From contig OX485809.1 in the NCBI GenBank assembly GCA_950295325.1, positions 30,704,144 through 30,768,143 on the forward strand: a DNA stretch of 64,000 bases, read 5' to 3'. The notes beneath the pieces were generated by a model. That model saw only the letters and a list, made by a program, of their open reading frames with translations, was not told the origin of the DNA and did no database searches. Source of the DNA: Polytrichum commune. Taxonomy: Eukaryota > Streptophyta > Polytrichopsida > Polytrichales > Polytrichaceae. Within the stretch, counting starts at the first letter, position 1. The number at the start of each line of letters is the position of its first letter. Shown one piece after another: positions 36,131-47,099 of this stretch. A program made the translations under genes and the position numbers.

Positions 36131-36800
36131 AATGACCTCAGTGTTGGGTGAAGGACAATGTGAAAGCACCAACAATAAGAAAAATTTGTAGAACCCGGGA
36201 ATTGTGAACTAGTTGAGTACTAAATAATGGCCATTGGGTGGATTTGGGTGAGTGGCGGGTGGCTGCAAGCTCGGTGCTCCCAATGATCGATATTTGATAT
36301 AATTTCCACTAGAAAGAGAGTATGCACATCGGTGAAGAACTATGTATGTAGTTTGTTGGACCATAAGGTAACTGAGCCTAAAAATTGACAATTCAAAAAA
36401 CTTTTGCACTTTCAGGCATGTCAAATAGCTTGGAATTTTTTCAATTTTTTTTCATAAACATGCAAAATGAAGAGTCTACAAAGAAAAAAAATCAAGTAAA
36501 ATCAAACAAAAGTTTACCATGTTGTTTCAAGAAATGAGCATTTTTACTATCCACTAGGGGGGGGGGGTCCATTACATTGTTTATGGTATTTAGTGTCACA
36601 TGCGTAATAATGTCACTTACCCCATTTTGAGGCGTATGATAGGTTACATTGATGATAGATAACTTCACCATAATTGTCACCTCATGACACTTGGCGTTCA
36701 AGTGCGTTTACTAATATCTTGGCACGAGCATGTTCAATAGTGTTATGAGGTGCATGCCTATGTTATGCAATGGTTTACAAGTTTATTAAAGTGTACGCAA

Positions 36801-36922
36801 ATGACACTTGCCATTAGTATGCTCAAGAATGTCTTCTTCTTGTAGACTAAAATGTAAATACATGACACTTGCCATTAGTACACTCAAAAATATCTTCCCC
36901 TTGCATACTAAAACACAAAACT
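36801..36922 (+). repeat. Two-copy 61-bp tandem repeat
   Basis: ATGACACTTGCCATTAGTA recurs at 36,801 and 36,862, each followed by a CTCAARAATRTCTTC block. A looser relative, CATGACACTTGGCGTTCAAG, lies at ~36,683. Confidence 0.85.
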
Positions 36923-37790
36923 ATCATCTAACGTATCCCAATGTGCTACTCTAAATGTCATAATATAGACATCTCTTCACTTAAAGAAGTTACTTATGTT
37001 GACGAACGGAATTACATTGGCAATTAGCAGGCGTACCACTTTGAGATCTCTAGGCATCAAGTTTAGGCCCCTCGCAAATAGTGTACATGACACTAAATAC
37101 CATACACTGTGTAGTGTTGGATTATTAGGTGAGAATTGTCACAAAATCAACCTTATTGTGGGTGAGAATCTTTTATTATTGTCTTCCTTTTTGTGTAGCA
37201 CTTCTTGCACTATGTTGTTGAGCAGATAGATTCTAGATTAGCCATTGTGGTGGGCCAAACTTGGTGCTCTTCTTAAAGCATTCTACATCTTTCTTACAAT
37301 GCCACTATTAGCCTTTCAACTATCTCTAGTTGGATTATTGTGAAATGTAAGCGACAAGGTGTCCTCGAAAAGTGAGTTTTTTGAACCACGTTTTCTTATT
37401 AAATTACACATCATATGAGCTTGAAACAAAATGAGTTTCATACCATTGTAAGATGATTTGAAAGCCTACCACATGCAACTTTTATACTAAAAAATGGCCA
37501 CATTCTCAAATTTGTGGGAAGCCTTGCACGGCAAACTAAACATTGTGGATGATTAGCATAGAGTTTTGGAAAATCCACTTTAGAAAATCGGATTCAAACA
37601 GTAGATGCCTGGAAATTACTTTCAAAAGTTGATTTGCCACCGGACTTACCTTTGAAGACCTTGAATAATCTACTTGAGGACATTTTAGATGAACCGGCCA
37701 CAAACTTATAGGGAGTCAAGTTTTTATCTTGGATGAATGAGAGGTACGGTCACATACGATGAATCCCTTTCTCCAATGTGTGCCTAGTAT
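36923..37790. other. Spacer, nothing recognised
   Basis: Short chance frames only (for example 36,996-37,229). AGTGTGGGTGAGAATCTT-like wording recurs near 50,255-50,275, so part of this is a diverged repeat. Confidence 0.4.
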
Positions 37791-37794
37791 CCAA

Positions 37795-38010
37795 GGAGTT
37801 TTTTGGGGGCATAATCAGTCAAAATCCTAGTGTTTCCAAGTCCAACTGGTTATAAGTTGTGATCTTTCAGTTTTTCTTTATTGATTTGAGGTATGTTCCA
37901 TAGATCCCTCTAAACTGATGAATAGTACATTGCCCTAAAGTTTTGAACTTCAACTGGTTATTTCTTAAACTCAACCGGTTCACTTGTAACTAACTTAGCG
38001 GCCGGTTCTA
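37795..38010 (-). repeat. CCGGTT-rich dispersed repeat, copy 3 (inverted)
   Basis: Reads CATAATCAGTCAAAATCCTA at the left, then AACTTCAACTGGTTATTTCT and CTCAACCGGTTCA at the right. This is the reverse of the order in copies 1 and 2. It lies ~1 kb upstream of psbX. Confidence 0.8.
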
Positions 38011-38039
38011 TTCATTCCTTCATTCATTCATTGTGCGTG

Positions 38040-38865
38040 CCTATAAGGTCGAGGCATCCATAGTCGACCAAGTCCACTGTTTAATTGCTCACTAGGGTCA
38101 TGTAATGCCAACATGAATGAGATCAATATTTTTTAGGTGAACAAAGTTGAGGTTTATAGCAAAGGCGCCTAATCCTGATCGAGACTCATCGGCAATCTAT
38201 AGGGTACCGCGATTTCGATAAGGCTGAGTTTGAATTTCCGATAAGGATGGGACGGAATTTCAATCGGGCTGGAACCAATAGTGCCATGACAAATGTCTTG
38301 GTTTTGAGTGCTAAAGTGAGGGGAAATGAGTGATCAGCCAGACTCCTCTAGACATTGGTAATGCGTTCGGGCCAACTTTTGGCTTCAAATATGCACAGTG
38401 TTTTCTATTCAAGGAATAAAATTACCGAAAAATCTGCAATCCTCCTAATTTCTATCTTCTTACACGGGAGAGAACTGCACCGCCTTATACTACACCAAAT
38501 TTGACACATGATCCCTTAAGTGATCAGTTATGAGCGCCTCTAGTCTATGTGTTGTCGGTTCGTGATTGAACACCCTCATAAGAGTTTTGACAACTATCGT
38601 AGCCAAGCCTAAGCATTTAGATAAGCAGTTATGGGTTAACCTACATATCAACTATATGTCACCCTAAACTTTACCGCTTCAAAATTTGTAGCAATTCCCA
38701 TATTCATCAATTTTGTTATCATCATCATCATCATCAGGAGGCATTCTCTGTAGACTTTGTTCCTCTTTGCGAGGGGAAATAAGTCCCCACTATCATATCA
38801 CGCGTCCTAAGCAGGTGGATGCAAAGTGCCTTGTTTGATCGGTTATAGGTGCCTCAACCTTACTG
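38040..38865 (+). repeat. Second copy of the 33.65-34.48 kb repeat, with inverted module
   Basis: Blocks 38,040-38,165 and 38,575-38,860 are direct copies of 34,060-34,190 and 34,205-34,475. The module 38,165-38,545 between them is an inverted copy of 33,655-34,016. A short (ATC)n tract at ~38,717-38,736 replaces an (AATT)n tract of the first copy. The copy ends ~160 bp upstream of the psbX ATG. Confidence 0.75.
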
Positions 38866-39025
38866 GCAGTGGCAGCATAGTGGATGTGGATATTGTTGGG
38901 CCTTTCTGCTTTTGTGCCCGCCTCCTCTCTTCATCTCTCTCGTTCCCCATCTCAGTGCATTCACCTCCTTCGCCATCGCCATCGCCCTCCCCGCCTATCC
39001 ATCCCCAGCAGCAGCAGCGGCAGCC

Positions 39026-41950
39026 ATGGCGTGCGCAGCTTCCGTCGCGGCCACTTCAGCCTCCGCCTCCCTGGCACCGGCATCTGTAGCTGCGCAAAGC
39101 AAGCTGCCAACCCACAATGGTCTGGTCTTGGCCGCCCCCGCCCACGCCCACAACAAGGCAGCAGTGGCCTTCGTCGCCAACAAGGCCCGCGTGTCCATGA
39201 GGTCAGCTCATTCCTCCACACGCACTCACTCACTCGTTACTATGTGGGCTGCTTCTGCATGTGTGCGTTCCATGCTGATGATCGATTGGGTTGGTGTGCG
39301 TGCGTTGCGTGCTTGGTGTGGTTGAGCCCACATGCTGCCCTTCTTCGTACCCATTGGTCGCCATTTCGAGTTTGCCACCATTGTGTGTGAGGACGCGCAT
39401 GCCTAGTTTCTTGTACTGGGCTCACACATGAAGGTGGTGGCCAATTCGAGATGTGAGCAACATGCAATTGATGTTTGTTGCGTATTGGTTGTGGGGTGAT
39501 AGTGACCATTTCAAGTCGCTCGCCATCAGATGGCCTTCTTCTCATCTTGAACAAAACTAGAGTGCAACAAGAGTCGAGTTATCAATTACTGTACCACTGG
39601 TAACCAGTTTGAGTTGGCAAAGCCTGTATTAGTAGTAGTGGTCTAATGGCCATCTGAGCCATTTTGGTGTTGTTCAGCCTGCCTGCTGCGCTTCTTCTTT
39701 GCTCTAGATGGACCATTTTTCTCACACAGGACTTACATATGAAGTTGGCCAACTCGAAATGTGGCCAACTTGTGATTGATGGTCGTCTTTCTCGTTTGTG
39801 GGCGATGCTTACAATTTCAAGGTGCTCGCCATCACATGAGCTTCTTCTAATTTTGACCCAAAACAGCAAATAAGAAGAGACTAATCATCAATGGTTCACT
39901 GTACCATCAATCACCATTTTCGAGTTGGCAAGCCTGTACTAGTAGGGGTCTAATGGCCATGTGAGCCAATTTAGTGTTGTTTATCCTGCATGCTGGGCTT
40001 CTTCGCCCCAGTTGGACCAATTTTCTTAATACAGGACTCACATGAACTTGGCCAACTCGAACTGTTAGCAACATCTAATTGATGTTCGTTGTGTCTTGTT
40101 TGTGGGCGACGGTGACCAGTTCAAGTTGGTCACCGTCGAATGAGATTCTTCAAATTTGGATTAAAAACAGCAAACAAGAAGACACAAATTGGTCACCATT
40201 TCGAGTTTGCAGGCCCTTCTGTGTTAGTGCACATTGCTATATTCGTATTATTGTAATGGCCATCTGAAGCATTTTGATTTGGTCTAGCTGAGCCAGGCTG
40301 GGCTTCTTCGCCCTAGTTGGGCCATTTTTCTTATACAGGACTCACATATGAAGTTGGCCAACATTGGATGTGACCAATATGCAAGTAATGTTCGTTATTT
40401 CTTAGCTGTTGGTCACCATCGAACGAGCTTCTAGTTTTGGGGTTACCAACTTGAGATGTTCACCTTGACCGAGAACAAGAAGAGATAAATCATTAATTAC
40501 CCATTGGTCACCATTTCGAGTTTTCCATCTTCATATGTGAGTCCTGTATGGCCGTTTGAGCCACTTCGGTGCTCTTGAGGGGAGTTTGTCGGGGTTCGAA
40601 CAGGACATGAAAAAAATGGTTTGAGTCCGTGGAGAGGCCAGTTTGCGTTTCGTTGGTGTGGCCATCATTCTGGCCGTGGAGGTGTGGGTAGAGAGGGTGG
40701 ATTTGCTGTTGCATTGCAGGCTATGTTGTGCTTTCTTGAGTAAGGTGGAAGTTTTCATTGGCCCCAATGCGAAGCAACAAGGTGCCTCTGAACTCATCCA
40801 CTCAGAAAACCTTTTGGTGGGGATGCATAGGGTCTATTACTTGATATTGCAAGTTGTGTCTTTTGGTTTCGATGTGTGGACATTTATGTGTGCATAATGA
40901 GAACCTTGCACCCACGCATGCAAGCCACCCAAGCTTCTCTCCTTCTCCATGGTCTGCTAAACGGTTGTGCATTGGGTAGGAATGCTTGTCACACATGAAA
41001 CCTTGCGGCCAGATGTTTGTATGGACATTAACAGCGATTTGTGCACTCAATCAGCTTACTAACAGGGATTTATCCTGCCACGAAGAAATCATTTGCTTTT
41101 CACGGAATGAAACAGGGTGGAGGGGCGATCCAAGTCTATTCAGTGCTGGTCGGAATTGCTATCGTCTTCCTGGCTTGCCTGAAGATTATGTTAAAAGATT
41201 GTTCAGAAGAAGATAATATATCCAATTAGCACCGAATACATTTCAAACAGCAGTTGTGGTCAAATTGCAGCTTAAATTGTAGTGCAAAATAGCAGACATG
41301 TTTGGTCTCCTTTACGATGAGTGTCAAGTGCATTGCCTACTCCAGCTATTACCTTCATATAAGGAACTGATGGGAAGAGTTTCCATGGGAAGAGATTATG
41401 ACCTCCACTTGCATGTTTCGTAAGGTGAAACACACATCCAAACACATCCACCTCATACAGAAAATGTCAAATTGGCCAGCAAGTTGCTTACTAAGGTCAA
41501 TGATGTGCACACATAATCTCCTCCCCATGGAAATTACGTTTGAGAATGGCCACCCGCCCAATGGCCATCATCTAGTACACAAATGTAAGCACAAGCTGTT
41601 GATTAGGCACAAGAAAATATTCTCTAGCTTATGTGTTTATCACTTGCCAGAACTTCATGCAGCCTCTTCCGTTCCCAAAGTAAAAATTTAAGAGTACTGT
41701 TCTCATTGCAATCCCTTGTTGCTGATGGTTGTGCAGCCTACCTGCAAAAGAGCACAGCGTTGTCCGCCTTTCTGGATTAGCACTCCTTGCTGCGGCTGTG
41801 GTCCCTGAGATGGCTGAAGCTGCTCAGCCTGGAGTCTCCGACTCTCTTCGCAACTTGATCCTGAGTGTGGTGGCTGGAGGTGTAGTCCTCACTGGAATTG
41901 CGGGTGCTGTAGCTGGAGTGTCCAGTTTCGATCCTGTTCGACGGCGGTGA
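39026..41950 (+). CDS. PSBX: Photosystem II reaction-centre subunit PsbX precursor, 129 aa
   Basis: Nuclear gene for a small one-helix subunit of the photosystem II core in the thylakoid membrane. Exon 1 is 39,026-39,201 and exon 2 is 41,737-41,950; the intron is GT-AG, 2,535 bp, and the joined frame is 390 nt with its stop. Residues 1-70 are Ala/Ser/Lys-rich, a stromal transit peptide. Residues 71-87 are a hydrophobic thylakoid-transfer segment ([16 protein letters not shown]) ending in an AEA cleavage motif. The mature part (88-129) holds the helix [18 protein letters not shown] and the family ending [10 protein letters not shown], matching plant PsbX as I know it. I chose 39,026 because its context is GCAGCCATGGC and the resulting length fits the family. 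An in-frame ATG at 38,849 would add 59 unlikely residues. Confidence 0.93.
39330..40560 (+). repeat. ~305-bp tandem repeat in the psbX intron
   Basis: The marker GGACTCACATATGAAG, or a close form, recurs at 39,418, 39,729, 40,034 and 40,338 (spacings 311, 305 and 304 bp). Each unit also carries TGGCCAACTCGAA, a GTTCG-TGTCTTG-TTTGTGGGCGA region, AAACAGCAAA-AAGAAGA, and GTCACCATTTCGAG. That makes about four degenerate units. Near 40,535-40,552 the marker appears in reverse, marking a broken end of the array. Confidence 0.85.
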
Positions 41951-41957
41951 AGGACAA

Positions 41958-43165
41958 GAATGTAAGACACTCCCTCACAAATTCACTCTCTACTAGCATT
42001 TGAACAATAATGATCATTGCGGCACTTAACTCTTCCAGACTCTCTGATCTGGCTCACAACCTGTGCATCTTGTTCCAATCATCCATGACATTGTTCATGA
42101 AATGATTGCTGTGAGTATAATATATGACATTGAAGACTCTGACAAGCATTGTATCCATTGAATGTTGCACATTTGTACACAGTACTTGTGGTGAAGCAGA
42201 ATGTAAGATATTCTTTCACAAAAGCATCTGGCTAGTGCACATGAAACATCATTGCCAAATTCTTCTAAACTATGTGATCTGGTGTAGTTTGTGTGCATCT
42301 TGTTCCAACCATCCATAATATTGTTCAGAAACTGATGGCTATGGGTTGATGCAGATGCTCATTCAAAAAGGTCATCATTCTCAAGCTCCAAATCACGTAG
42401 TGCACATATATTGTGTATGTTTGTATAGTTGCTACTCTCGGTGGGTATGAGAATCCTTGGGTTTCCACGTCTCAATGCATAGCTCAAAGCATTGGAGATG
42501 GTGGACCGGACAACTGTGATGTTTCTGCCTTTTGTATGATATACTACACTAAATTTTATATTCAGTGTCACCAATTCTAATTGTCTCTCTCAATACTAAT
42601 TGTAAACTGCTGTGTGGTGTCACCAACACTAAATGTCAACCAAACATTATTTGTGATTCCCTGTAATTTTTTGGGGGATTATAGATCTACAGTGTTGCAA
42701 TTAGTCTCACTTACCAAGTGATTTCTCAGCCAGATTTTAATATCCATGACCATATTTCATCACAAGTTGCTGACAAGAGAAGGCCAGGGTTTTGGCCAAT
42801 TGATGAACTCATCCATCGTCCATGACAATATTTGTTCGCTTTTTTCTTAAGAAGTGTCATCTGAAAGGTTACCACTGTGACATAAAATACCATATGACAC
42901 TAAATATCATCATATTTAGGGAAGTATGACATATGACGTCGAAGACTCTGAAAGGCGTAACACAACTCAACACCTATTGTTTGTTCAGTAAGCCCTTGGA
43001 AAATAGCAGTCGGATGCTTGGAAATTTGAGCACGAGGCTTAGCTTTTTAAGCATCCAATTGTTATATTTTGAGAGCCCATTGAACAAATAGTGGGTGTTG
43101 AGTAATGTTATGAGCATTGTATTCATTAAATGTTTCATGTACACAATACCTATGGTGAAGCAAAA
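41958..43165 (+). repeat. ~241-bp repeat, three diverged copies downstream of psbX
   Basis: GAATGTAAGAYAYTCYYTCAC starts copies at 41,958 and 42,199. Both continue to TGCATCTTGTTCCAAYCATCC and AYATTGTTCA. A third partial copy at ~42,925-43,165 has CGAAGACTCTGA, then (after a MITE) GCATTGTATTCATT and CTATGGTGAAGCA. The first copy begins 8 bp after the psbX stop codon, so it overlaps the gene's 3' UTR. Confidence 0.7.
42958..43110. mobile_element. 153-bp MITE inside the third 241-bp copy
   Basis: Inverted ends ~60 bp long and imperfect: left TAACACAACTCAACACC, TTTGTTCA and GGATGCTT; right (read inward) TAACATTACTCAACACC, TTTGTTCA and GGATGCTT. The uninterrupted copy at ~42,135-42,155 gives the empty site (GACTCTGACAAGCATTG). 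A target duplication is not clear; at most 2-3 bases (GC/AGC). The right-end sequence also occurs at 21,512-21,530. Confidence 0.75.
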
Positions 43166-43264
43166 TCATGTAGGAGGATCCCCATTGAAGTCCCGAGCAC
43201 ATGAATTATGAAATTAAGATGGGTGCATGTACTCTCCATCGGCAAGATATTATGCCCTCTACCC

Positions 43265-43500
43265 AAATTTGCTTAGGTTAAATCATTGGTTTGGTTTCCT
43301 AACACCTATTGAGTGGGTATCAGTAAAAATATGTCCCTTATAGGTTGGTTTACTATTCATTCCAATTTAAGTTTACTAATTTGGGGTCTTTGACCCAATT
43401 TAGGGGTTATTAAACTAAAAATACATATTCTTGGGCTCTATAGTAGTGATCCGCATATTTACCCTCCCCCCCCCCCCCCCCCAAATTCACCATCCCCCTT
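43265..43500 (+). repeat. Dispersed repeat, uninterrupted copy (empty MITE site)
   Basis: Matches 35,690-36,130 without the 224-bp MITE and with a single ACTA at 43,369-43,372. It contains a 17-C run at 43,466-43,482. Confidence 0.7.
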
Positions 43501-45190
43501 GACATTTATTTGGTGTACCATGCATTTGAACCCATCCATCTTAGTGAAAATGATATATGGTCCAATAAACTTTTGGAATTTCTTACATTGATGTGCATAG
43601 TCTCTACCCCATGGAAGTTATATTAGAGAATGGCCATTAGATAGACCTGGATTGCAATCACCTTGTGTTCAACTAGGTCCAGTCAATGTTTTTTCCTTTT
43701 ATAATATATGGTATTTGGACAATTTTATTTGTATGAAACTATATTCACTTAATATGTGAATGTGGAAAAATGTTTCAACAACTCTCCATTGGAGAGGCAC
43801 ATCATTTAAGGATTGAAGGCCCATGTTTTGAATTGATATAGGGATGTCATTGGGAGAATTAATCACCGGTTGGGAGTTATAAAAAAATATGATCACTAAG
43901 GGGAAAAATAACAGTATGAGCAAGCCCGCTCATCTTACGTTTGGGATTCAACATCTAAAAATGCAATTGCATAATCCATGAGTGCAAGTGACTGAACAAT
44001 TGTTGGCATTTTGCATTAGGTAGTTTGGTACCCACCCACACGAATCAACTAGATCCTCAAGGGCTTTGGCAATGTTGTTCAAAGCAGTCATATGCAAGTC
44101 CTTGAGGTAATCATTGTGATTTAGGTGTTTTTTTACCCTCATGATCCTCTCCTTGAAATCTTGGACTACCACCTGAGTCTAGTCTCACTAGAAATTCACC
44201 TCTAAGGCTCAAATCGATATTAGGTGCATTTAGAAGGTGCGGATAATCTCCCTTTTACAAGTTCTTTGTACCAACAATGTGGATAATTCCTCATATACAA
44301 CCAACAACGCATTAACCTAAATGATTGTTTGTTTACTTGGTCTTTGTTGTTGATTAGCAACGACCTTGTGGAAAATTTGTTATGTATTTAGTGGGCATTG
44401 TGTTGTATATTATCTTTGACTACGCCTGATTCTTGAAGAACCTAGATATGGACATAGTAACTCTGGTACACACCACAATCTTTTATGTAAGTCATCACAA
44501 CTGATTGAGCAACCCTTTTGTAGTTATTATTCCACCGTGTGTCAAAATGATCGTCCACTCTTTGTAAAAATGTGGTTGACATTTGATTATATCATGACTC
44601 AAACACAATTGTAGATCCTCGCATGGTGCAAAATTCATAGATCTAATTGATTTAAGTACACTTCCACTAGCACTTGGTACACATCTTAGGCTCAATTTGT
44701 CAAATTTGATGAATTTGTCAACTTTCAACCATAGTTTGCATGATGCATGTGGATTTATATTTTGATGTTAATGGCTGGCATTATAATCAATAATTTGTTA
44801 AAAGTTGGCATAACCCCAAAATGGAGCATATTTGTGCAATCAATATGCAATCACAAACATAAAATTGCATTTAGGAATAACAAAAAAACAGTGAAAAAAT
44901 ATTGTAATTATGTGGAGAGATCTAGTAAGAACATTTGGTGTGTTAAAAGCAACATGATAAATTTTACAGCAATCATAATTTTTATAGTATAGTTGTAACA
45001 TTGTAGAGATGATTGTTATTGTATGTGTGAATATGCATATTGTGATAATTGATTGTGACATGGGATGGTAGTCTAGTTTATTTTCTTGCCAAGATTATGA
45101 GAAACGGGCCACTAAAAACAACAAAAGGTTAACTAAACAACTATATTTGAGTGGAATATAGCACGTCTTGTAGTCCATAATAGACATCCA
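43501..45190. other. AT-rich spacer, nothing recognised
   Basis: Short minus-strand frames at 43,948-44,172 and 44,495-44,728 have no recognisable domain. I regard them as chance. Confidence 0.4.
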
Positions 45191-45195
45191 AAAGA

Positions 45196-45265
45196 CATGT
45201 GTTACAATTATATTGGACTATGTACTCAAAATACAAACACCATTCTATAAACAAAAATTGTGCTC
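45196..45265 (+). repeat. Short dispersed repeat (GGACTATGTRCTCAAAAT family)
   Basis: Begins GTGTTACAAT, then TATTGGACTATGTACTCAAA and ACACCATTCTATAA. Relatives lie at 56,895-56,945 and 57,698-57,760 (plus), and at 35,125-35,156 and 22,283-22,310 (minus). It could be an end of an LTR or other element. No partner end was identified. Confidence 0.5.
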
Positions 45266-45269
45266 AAAT

Positions 45270-46655
45270 TTGGACATTGTGAAAACTTTTAATAGAAACA
45301 AAATTATGATACACAAATGATAACAACTTGAGATGAAACATTCCTGAATTAATCCACGATCATTAATGTTTATGGAGATGAAAGTGCCCAATGTAATGAG
45401 GGATAATGTAATGGAGATGAATGTAATGGAGATAATAAGGCCACAATGTATTCTCATTGACACATTCCTATTCTCATGATGTGTTGTTGGTTGATTCAAG
45501 ACTTGGGCAACACCTTAACCTGAAATGCCTACAAGGACCTGAGGGGTAAAGAGTATTTAAGTTGTTTTCCAACGGTATTTGAAGGACTATTACAAAAGAG
45601 AGGTTGCGAGGCACCATCAATGGATCACATCCATGTGGTATAAAACATAAACAATAATTTTGGTCCTCCTATAATGAATTTAAAGGTTAAAATTTCTAAG
45701 AAAGTCTCATAACCATAGTAAAGTGTGTTGTCTTGATTAGAACATGGGGGGTGCACCTGCACTTGATTTAAGTATACACGTGCGAGAAAACCCTATTTAA
45801 TGGAGGGTATCTACCTTCCTTCGTTGAATATTTTCCACCTTATAAGTAGCTAAATTTCTATTAGATGGTATTTTCTAACACCCTATCATTATATATAAAT
45901 TTTAGAGTCGCATAATTATAATCACCCTATCTTATTTATGAGTAATAGAAATTCCGTGTGAATACTCTGCACATAAAATAGGCATACAATACACTATGCA
46001 TACATTACATTGTGCAGATTTTACTCTGCACATTACACACATATAACCATCATATTATAAACTTTAGCATGCTGCATATGGTTCTTGACCCCCCCCCTGT
46101 GGGAAACCCTAAACAAGCCAACCAACCCTTCCATCACTAGATGACGGTATTTTTCATCTAAAGGCAACTATTTCAACAAATCCATCCACATGTCCACATA
46201 CATTTTGCCCACTTCTCATCCAATGCCACTAATGGCATATGATTATGTTGAACCTATACAAAAAAAATTAAACTCAATTCTATTTATGCTACTTTACATC
46301 TAAATAAAAAAATACCACATCTTAAACCACACCGTACATTATATATAATTCCCAAATTCACATTTAGAGGAAGCTATTGTATATCTAAGAAAAATGTAAA
46401 AAATTACGTCTCTTGAATAAAATCCACCCTACATCTTCTCATACTTTGGTGGAAGGTTGCACACATCATATGATCTTGAAGTGGTCAAAATGTCATAACG
46501 TCATAATGTCTCTTGAGATGTGAACCCTTCATGCGATACAAATCAACAAACTAATCTTGGTTTATGCTCTAGTGCACAACTAGAAGTAATCTTGGGAATG
46601 ATGGGGTAGGAAACTAAACTCACTAAACAATAATTGCATGAGTGAAGCAAGATTA
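45270..46655. other. AT-rich spacer, nothing recognised
   Basis: No gene or repeat of known type seen. A GGAGATGAATGTAATGGAGATAA-like short tandem (core ATGTAATGGAGATRA) occurs near 45,409-45,436. Confidence 0.4.
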
Positions 46656-46661
46656 AGGATC

Positions 46662-47099
46662 GGTTTACACCATGGACCATGAAGTCGGACCACAGAAGAT
46701 GGGCTTTTTCCATGGTCCGACTTCATGGTCCAACTTTCATGGTCCAATTTCTTAAAAAATCAATTCACAAAGCCTTTGAGCCCCTCACTATACTAAATAT
46801 GACATTTAGTGTTTGATACACTAAATACGAATGCATACACTAAATGTCAATAACCCTATGAAAGTAAGTAATCTTAAAATTAAATTCGAACACTAAATAT
46901 CAACTATGGTAATATGTGGAAGTTATATATTTGAATATGGTGTCAATAAAGATATGAGAAAAAAGTGATAAAAGGAGAATTCTAACACTAATTGTCAAGG
47001 AATTGAAAATTAGTGTTGAGCAAGGTAGGGTGGTAACAACTTTAAATTTAATCAAACACTATATATCATGTTTAGTGTAGCTGTAAACCAAATGTGGAC
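46662..47099. mobile_element. Possible MITE with GGTTTACA ends
   Basis: GGTTTACA at 46,662 and its complement TGTAAACC ending at 47,099 bracket 438 bp with repeated CACTAAATGTCA/TGACATTTAGTG words inside. The end motif resembles the TTTACACTATGG ends of the PIF-like elements at 12,339 and 48,758. No target duplication is visible. Confidence 0.35.
46673..46732. repeat. Perfect 20-bp hairpin
   Basis: TGGACCATGAAGTCGGACCA at 46,673-46,692 and its exact reverse complement at 46,713-46,732, with a 20-base loop. It lies just inside the left end of the possible MITE. Confidence 0.9.

Noticed and set aside
38884..39390. 168-codon frame overlapping psbX exon 1
   Set aside because: It is in another frame. 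The psbX frame gives the known transit peptide and joins to the conserved mature protein.
26329..41950. Functional cluster of chloroplast genes (pGlcT with psbX)
   Set aside because: Only two genes, 7 kb apart, with no shared regulatory sequence seen; nuclear genes for plastid proteins are common, so chance is sufficient.
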